Shown: piece by piece, positions 60,485 through 64,000 of the stretch | Position numbering within the stretch: the first letter of the stretch is position 1 | Layout of the letters: each line of letters opens with the position of its first letter | Assembly (NCBI RefSeq): GCF_018403265.1 | Contig: NZ_BOSI01000001.1 | Span: forward strand, 1,922,001 to 1,986,000 | DNA from: Paenibacillus sp. J31TS4 | GTDB lineage: Bacteria > Bacillota > Bacilli > Paenibacillales > NBRC-103111 | Direction: 5' to 3' | DNA: 64,000 nucleotides | Program-made: the position numbers and the translations under genes | Notes under the pieces: model-generated | Told to the model about the DNA's origin: nothing | Database searches by the model: none | The model's input: the letters and a program-made list of their open reading frames with translations, nothing else

Positions 60485-60700
60485 ATGTACTATGAGGTGA
60501 TTCATATTTTCAAGTCAGGTTTTACACTAACGACTGATTCACACTTGCAAGCAGCTGCCTTCAACAAAACAGATATTTGTGTTTGGCAGCATGGTAAGCT
60601 CATCGAGTACGGCGGCCATATCGAGAAGATCAGCGACGTCGCCGTTACGATCAATGGAGAGAAATACTTGAAGGCCACTTGCGAATTCAAGGTCCGCTAG
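60485..60700 (+). CDS. Phage hypothetical protein after the iteron array
   Basis: 71 residues, beta-rich. The ribosome site is weak, but a terminator hairpin overlaps its 3' end. It reads toward the recombinase gene and is a second positional candidate for a directionality factor. Family not recognised. Confidence 0.5.
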   Translation: MYYEVIHIFKSGFTLTTDSHLQAAAFNKTDICVWQHGKLIEYGGHIEKISDVAVTINGEKYLKATCEFKVR

Positions 60701-60707
60701 TGGCCTT
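60671..60707 (+). terminator. Terminator overlapping gene end
   Basis: AAGGCCAC pairs with GTGGCCTT, followed by TTCTCTTT. Confidence 0.6.
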
Positions 60708-61022
60708 TTCTCTTTGCACCTCGCTTTGACGTAGTTTGCACACAACATCTTCGCTCGGGGCAGCAGGAAAACAAAAAGAGAAGAACTGGCCTGCTCATAC
60801 TACCCTGGCGGTTTAATGACCGGCAGCTGGTACGCGATTTGTGTCAGGCGTTCCTCTCTTGTTACATTTTCCATGATATAAATATAACAGATCGAAAACC
60901 TAATAACTGATAACTATTTTCGATTAATATCCCATTTTTTTTCGAATGTTTTCGACTTTTGGTTTGGTTATACTTGTTATCACGCATACCAAAAACTTTA
61001 ACCAAAAGGAGTTTGCATTCAC
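60708..61022. other. Gene-free stretch upstream of recombinase
   Basis: About 315 bases with no convincing gene. The right half is AT-rich and holds the recombinase promoter and its repeat boxes. Confidence 0.5.
60891..60980 (+). promoter_or_regulatory. Recombinase promoter with four TTTTCGA boxes
   Basis: TCGAAAA at 60892 and TTTTCGA at 60917, 60939 and 60949. The first two form ATCGAAAA...TTTTCGAT dyad arms. The last overlaps a TTCGAC -35-like element 18 bases before TGTTAT (60975). A regulator binding these boxes could control recombinase expression. Confidence 0.5.
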
Positions 61023-62672
61023 ATGTCAGTTATCAAGGCAGACTACCTCTTAAGCCTAGGGATCGAGAACATCGTCAATTACCTACGCAAATCCAGGCAG
61101 GATGAAGAGAGGGAGCGACGGACAGGCGAAGACGTTCTGACCGAACAAAAGCAGATCATGGATCGCATTCTCGAACCGCTCGGCATTCCATTTGATCAAA
61201 AACCAGAAGTCGGGTCGGGTGACAAGATTTCGACTCGTCCTGTATTCCAATCCGTTGTCGAGGACCTGCGGAACAAGAAGTACCAGTGCATCGCCGTTAA
61301 GGAGATCTCTCGTATGGGCCGCGGCTCTTACACCGACATGGGGACCATATACGACCTCATATGCGATAATCGCATTTTCATCCTCACGCCGTACAAGCTC
61401 TATGATCCCAGGAACAGCACCGATCTTCGGCAGATCCGCTTCGAGCTCTTCATGAGCCGGGAAGAATTCGAGACTACCCGCGAGCGTCTATTCAGTGGTC
61501 GCGTGAACAATGCCATCTCAGGCCGCTGGGTGGCCGGTCCTGCCCCGTTCGGCTTCAACTACAACAAAGATACCAAGAAGCTTGAAATCAACGAGGAAGA
61601 GGCCTCTGTGGTCCGCACGATCTTCGACTATTATGTGAATGGGGTGCCGGAGAAGAACGGGAAGCGTAGAGACGTGAGCTTCAGAGCGCTGGCTACATAC
61701 ATCGCTAAGCGGACGCCGATCCGCACGCCAAGAGGGATGCGCGAATGGCACCCTACACAAATCCGGCAGCTAATCACCAATGAACGGTATATGGGAACTT
61801 TGAAATTCCTCACAACGCAACGGGTGAACGGTAAGGTTGTGCAACGGCCCGAGGAAGAGCATATCGTTGTCCCGGACGCTATTCCCGCAATCATCGATCT
61901 GGAGACATGGGAAAAGGCGCAGGCCAAAGTTCAAGACTCCACCCACAAACCGCGAACGAAGATGGATTTTTCTCCTTGCGAGCTGGCTGGTCTGTGTGTC
62001 TGCATGAAGTGCGGCCGCCGCATGATCCGGCAGTACAGCGTCCAGAACTATCAGACGAAAAGCGGAGAAGTGAATACGTACCACAAAGAATTTTTATGGT
62101 GCACAACGTCAGGTTGCACGTTCGTGAAATACAGGGCCGTGGAAGATGATTTGATCGAGATTTTGGAGCTGCTCCACTCAATGGACGATGACCTCCTGAG
62201 AGCAAACCTTACTGCATTGATCGCCGAGGATAACAAAAATGTACATCCAGAGGAGGACATGTCTAGCTACATTGAGCAAAGAAAGAAAGAATTGAAAAAC
62301 AGGCAGCGGTTTATTTATGAAAAGTATGAGGGCGGCATTTACTCGGATGAGATGTTTCTCGAGAGAAAAGCGGAGATAGATGCGGAGCTCAAGAAGATTA
62401 TTGAGATGGAAGAACAGCATAACAACAAACAATCCCGTTCATCAGTTGCAGACATTGACCTGAAGATTGTCCGCAGAAACTTAACTTCTTTTCTTGCAGC
62501 ATACAAGGATGAAGACAGCGACAAGTCTGATCGAAATAAAATTCTCCGGTCCGTGTTTACTGATGTTACGGTGGAGATCGTCGAGAAAGGTCGTGGAAGA
62601 ACTCCCACCAAGTTTGCTTTGTACCCGCGACTAGATCCGGCATTGATTAGCCAGAGTTTTTTGGTACAATGA
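61023..62672 (+). CDS. Large serine recombinase, SprA-like (phage integrase)
   Basis: 549 residues. The nucleophile is Ser24 in NYLRKSRQDEE. VLTEQKQIMDRIL, GDKISTRPVFQSVVEDL and EISRMGRGSYTDMGTIYDL complete the resolvase domain. The recombinase domain follows (YDPRNSTDLRQIRFELFMSR), then a zinc ribbon (CVCMKCG..WCTTSGC) and a coiled coil (about 400-490). Sequence pattern closely follows SP-beta SprA. It ends 14 bases before attR and reads toward it. It should integrate into and, with a directionality factor, excise from prkA. Confidence 0.95.
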   Translation: MSVIKADYLLSLGIENIVNYLRKSRQDEERERRTGEDVLTEQKQIMDRILEPLGIPFDQKPEVGSGDKISTRPVFQSVVEDLRNKKYQCIAVKEISRMGRGSYTDMGTIYDLICDNRIFILTPYKLYDPRNSTDLRQIRFELFMSREEFETTRERLFSGRVNNAISGRWVAGPAPFGFNYNKDTKKLEINEEEASVVRTIFDYYVNGVPEKNGKRRDVSFRALATYIAKRTPIRTPRGMREWHPTQIRQLITNERYMGTLKFLTTQRVNGKVVQRPEEEHIVVPDAIPAIIDLETWEKAQAKVQDSTHKPRTKMDFSPCELAGLCVCMKCGRRMIRQYSVQNYQTKSGEVNTYHKEFLWCTTSGCTFVKYRAVEDDLIEILELLHSMDDDLLRANLTALIAEDNKNVHPEEDMSSYIEQRKKELKNRQRFIYEKYEGGIYSDEMFLERKAEIDAELKKIIEMEEQHNNKQSRSSVADIDLKIVRRNLTSFLAAYKDEDSDKSDRNKILRSVFTDVTVEIVEKGRGRTPTKFALYPRLDPALISQSFLVQ

Positions 62673-62681
62673 GGATATAAC

Positions 62682-63548
62682 CTATTCGTCGGCCGAGATG
62701 AGCGCGAACCGGCCGGCCTTGAAATTCCCCTCCTGCGTCAGCGACAGCAGGTTCCACAGAAACTTCTCGTCGCACTTCAGCATCTCCTGGAACTCCATGA
62801 TTCCCCGGTTTGCTTTGTTCAGCTCCCCGTCGAACCGGTAGGCCCGCGGATCCGACTCCGAGCCGTACTCGGTAATCGTGCTGAAGTCGATGCTTCCCGT
62901 CAAATCCGCAATGTCCTGCGACTTGGGATCGGACGGGCTGAACGTGCCTATCCCGATCCGGTTTTCTTCCGATATGACAACCCGTTCGACGGGAACGTCC
63001 TCAATCCGGTTATCGAACTCCACCTTGAGCCGCATCTGGCAGTGCGGGCACAGCGTCCCCTCGATTTTGACGCCAAGCTCCTGTTCGATCTCGGGCCTCA
63101 GCTCCTGCGGAATGAGATGAAGCGCCTCTTCGTGCATCGGGCAGCCCTTGATCGCATAGACCGCACCGCCCTCTTCCTTGGAGAATTGCTCGAGCCCTTT
63201 CTTGAGCATGGTTACGATCGTTGACTTGCCTCCGCTGACAGGTCCCATGAGCAGTAGAATGCGCTTTCGGACGTCGAGGCGGCGGGCGGCGGAATGAAAA
63301 TATTCCTCCACCAGCTTCTCGATGGCCCGATCAAGGCCGAAAATCTCCTGCTCAAAAAATTTATATTTGCGATGCCCATTCTCCTCTTCCACGCCTTGGG
63401 ACGCAATCATATCGTATACGCGCGCATGTGCCGTCTTGGCCAACCCGGGATTCTGCCTCAGCTTGTCGATATACTCCGCAAAGGTGCCGGTCCACGAAAG
63501 CCGCTCCATCTCCGTCCGGTGCTCCGATATCCTTTTGAAAATATCCAT
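62682..63548 (-). CDS. prkA: PrkA serine protein kinase, N-terminal part (split by prophage)
   Basis: 288 residues; the last stop codon is phage DNA. AAA+ module with Walker A GPVSGGKS at 102-109 and a CPHC zinc-type pair near 170, ending FKAGRFALISADE exactly where the C-terminal half resumes. GAGAGGAGG precedes the ATG. In the lysogen a truncated protein lacking the C-terminal domain would be made. See the other half at 18000-19043. Confidence 0.95.
   Translation of the reverse strand: MDIFKRISEHRTEMERLSWTGTFAEYIDKLRQNPGLAKTAHARVYDMIASQGVEEENGHRKYKFFEQEIFGLDRAIEKLVEEYFHSAARRLDVRKRILLLMGPVSGGKSTIVTMLKKGLEQFSKEEGGAVYAIKGCPMHEEALHLIPQELRPEIEQELGVKIEGTLCPHCQMRLKVEFDNRIEDVPVERVVISEENRIGIGTFSPSDPKSQDIADLTGSIDFSTITEYGSESDPRAYRFDGELNKANRGIMEFQEMLKCDEKFLWNLLSLTQEGNFKAGRFALISADE
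62686..62691. other. attR: attR core
   Basis: TCGTCG, matching attL. To the right is PrkA coding sequence; to the left, phage DNA that puts a stop codon two bases past the core. The predicted attP after excision is CCTAT-TCGTCG-TTCAT. Confidence 0.85.
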
Positions 63549-63638
63549 GGTAGCCTCCTCTCCCCTGCTTATAGCGCTAAGCCAACGTACTAATACGTAT
63601 GCAGCCCGGGAGGGGAAGTTGCCCGATTCTTGAGAAAA

Positions 63639-63668
63639 AGAAAAGGACCGGGAGACGTCCCGATCCTT
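63639..63668 (-). terminator. Intrinsic terminator
   Basis: On the minus strand AAGGATCGGGA pairs with TCCCGGTCCTT (one mismatch), followed by TTCTTTTT. It ends the gene at 63684 before prkA. Confidence 0.75.
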
Positions 63669-63683
63669 GCAAAACCGCAGGGC

Positions 63684-64000
63684 CTAACGCGCTTTGGCAG
63701 CCTTCCGCTCAAGCGAAGCGAGCTTGACCACCAGCTTGTCGGCGAGCTCGTCCGCGGTCTCCCAGACCAGCGGCTCCGTCTGCATGATGCCGAACGTCTG
63801 CTCCCAGACGGCATCCTGCCGGACGGTGTAGATGACCTCGATGCCGAGCCCCTCGGCATAACCGGCTTCAAAGTAAAGATGGGGCTTCGGGACGGTAACG
63901 TCCGCGATCAGAAGATCGGCCTCCCCGATCTCGCGGCGCATGTCGCGCGCGGCCCCCGGCTCCCCGGCCGGCTGATCGGGCGCAAGAGGCTCGTAGCCCT
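63684..64000 (-). CDS. Nucleoside 2-deoxyribosyltransferase-like protein (N-terminus beyond window)
   Basis: The minus frame is open to the window edge. ADLLIADVTVPKPHLYFEAG is the conserved block of this Rossmann-like fold, also shared with TIR-like NAD-binding proteins, with the Asp and Glu active-site positions kept. The 105 visible codons are the C-terminal part. Enzyme activity is not settled by this fragment. Confidence 0.7.
   Translation of the reverse strand, partial: GYEPLAPDQPAGEPGAARDMRREIGEADLLIADVTVPKPHLYFEAGYAEGLGIEVIYTVRQDAVWEQTFGIMQTEPLVWETADELADKLVVKLASLERKAAKAR

Larger units (their letters stand above)
19033..62691. mobile_element. Temperate siphovirus prophage interrupting prkA
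   Basis: About 43,653 bases between cores. All functional modules are present: early/replication genes, cI/cro switch, accessory region, lysis, tail, HK97-type head, P27/large terminase packaging and an SprA-like serine recombinase at the right end. Nearly all genes read leftward except the repressor group, a few accessory genes and the recombinase. Apart from a frameshifted tyrosine recombinase and a small tail ORF, no essential gene is visibly broken, so it may be inducible. GC content is lower than the host. Confidence 0.95.

Noticed and set aside
60808-60882. A 24-codon minus frame starting MENVTREERL.
   Set aside because: It lacks any ribosome site and ends without a terminator.
63575-63600. 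CATACGTA upstream of the prkA 5' half as a sigma-E type -10.
   Set aside because: The match to the consensus is partial and no convincing -35 is present.
1-64000. CRISPR arrays, tRNA, rRNA or riboswitches.
   Set aside because: No regularly spaced repeats with unique spacers and no cloverleaf or riboswitch-like leader was recognised by eye. The GGTGACAG arrays are iterons, not CRISPR repeats.

Overview
The window is about 60% GC host DNA of a spore-forming Gram-positive bacterium, most likely Paenibacillaceae. The evidence is a split PrkA whose joined length is 631 residues, a YheC/YheD ATP-grasp protein, an NhaK-type antiporter, strong AGGAGG ribosome sites and a phage with Bacillus-type genes. 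The host flanks are 1-19032 and 62692-64000. Between them lies one complete-looking temperate siphovirus prophage of about 43.65 kb that cuts the sporulation gene prkA in two.

Left host flank. First come a 2,3-diaminopropionate cassette (sbnA, sbnB), an ATP-grasp protein and a divergent adenylate-forming enzyme. Next are an ArsR-type regulator and a small membrane protein. A low-GC island at about 5985-8965 holds a MerR-type promoter, a stand-alone TipAS drug-binding protein, an AAA+ ATPase, a broken MerR-TipAS regulator and a DUF2268 metallopeptidase; a 25-base direct repeat flanks these genes. A CDF metal exporter, a low-GC alkaline phosphatase, an NhaK-type Na+/H+ antiporter, an MFS exporter and an ECF sigma/anti-sigma pair follow.

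Prophage. Left to right it carries early genes on the minus strand (19.3-32.4 kb). These are an ArpU-type regulator, a protein with an SSB-like tail, a RuvC-like resolvase, a DnaB helicase with a G39P-type partner, an O-type initiator containing an iteron origin, an MBL-fold protein, a Bet/RecT annealing protein and a Rad50-like zinc-hook ATPase. A cro/cI/ImmA switch with four operator copies occupies 32.1-33.5 kb. An accessory region (33.5-39.4 kb) has a HerA/VirD4-like ATPase, an M23 peptidase, a pilin-like membrane protein, a ribbon-helix-helix protein and two YolD-like proteins. Lysis genes lie at 39.9-41.9 kb, a frameshifted tyrosine recombinase at 42-42.8 kb, and tail, head and packaging genes on the minus strand at 43.2-60.2 kb, including a -1 frameshift site in the tail chaperone. 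At the right end are a second copy of the iteron array and an SprA-like large serine recombinase reading toward attR.

How it fits together. The recombinase should act on a 6-base core, TCGTCG, at 19033-19038 and 62686-62691. Joining the flanks across one core restores a single in-frame prkA of 631 codons, so the element behaves like the sporulation-gene intervening elements skin (sigK) and SP-beta (spsM). Excision during sporulation is inferred from this architecture, not shown by it.
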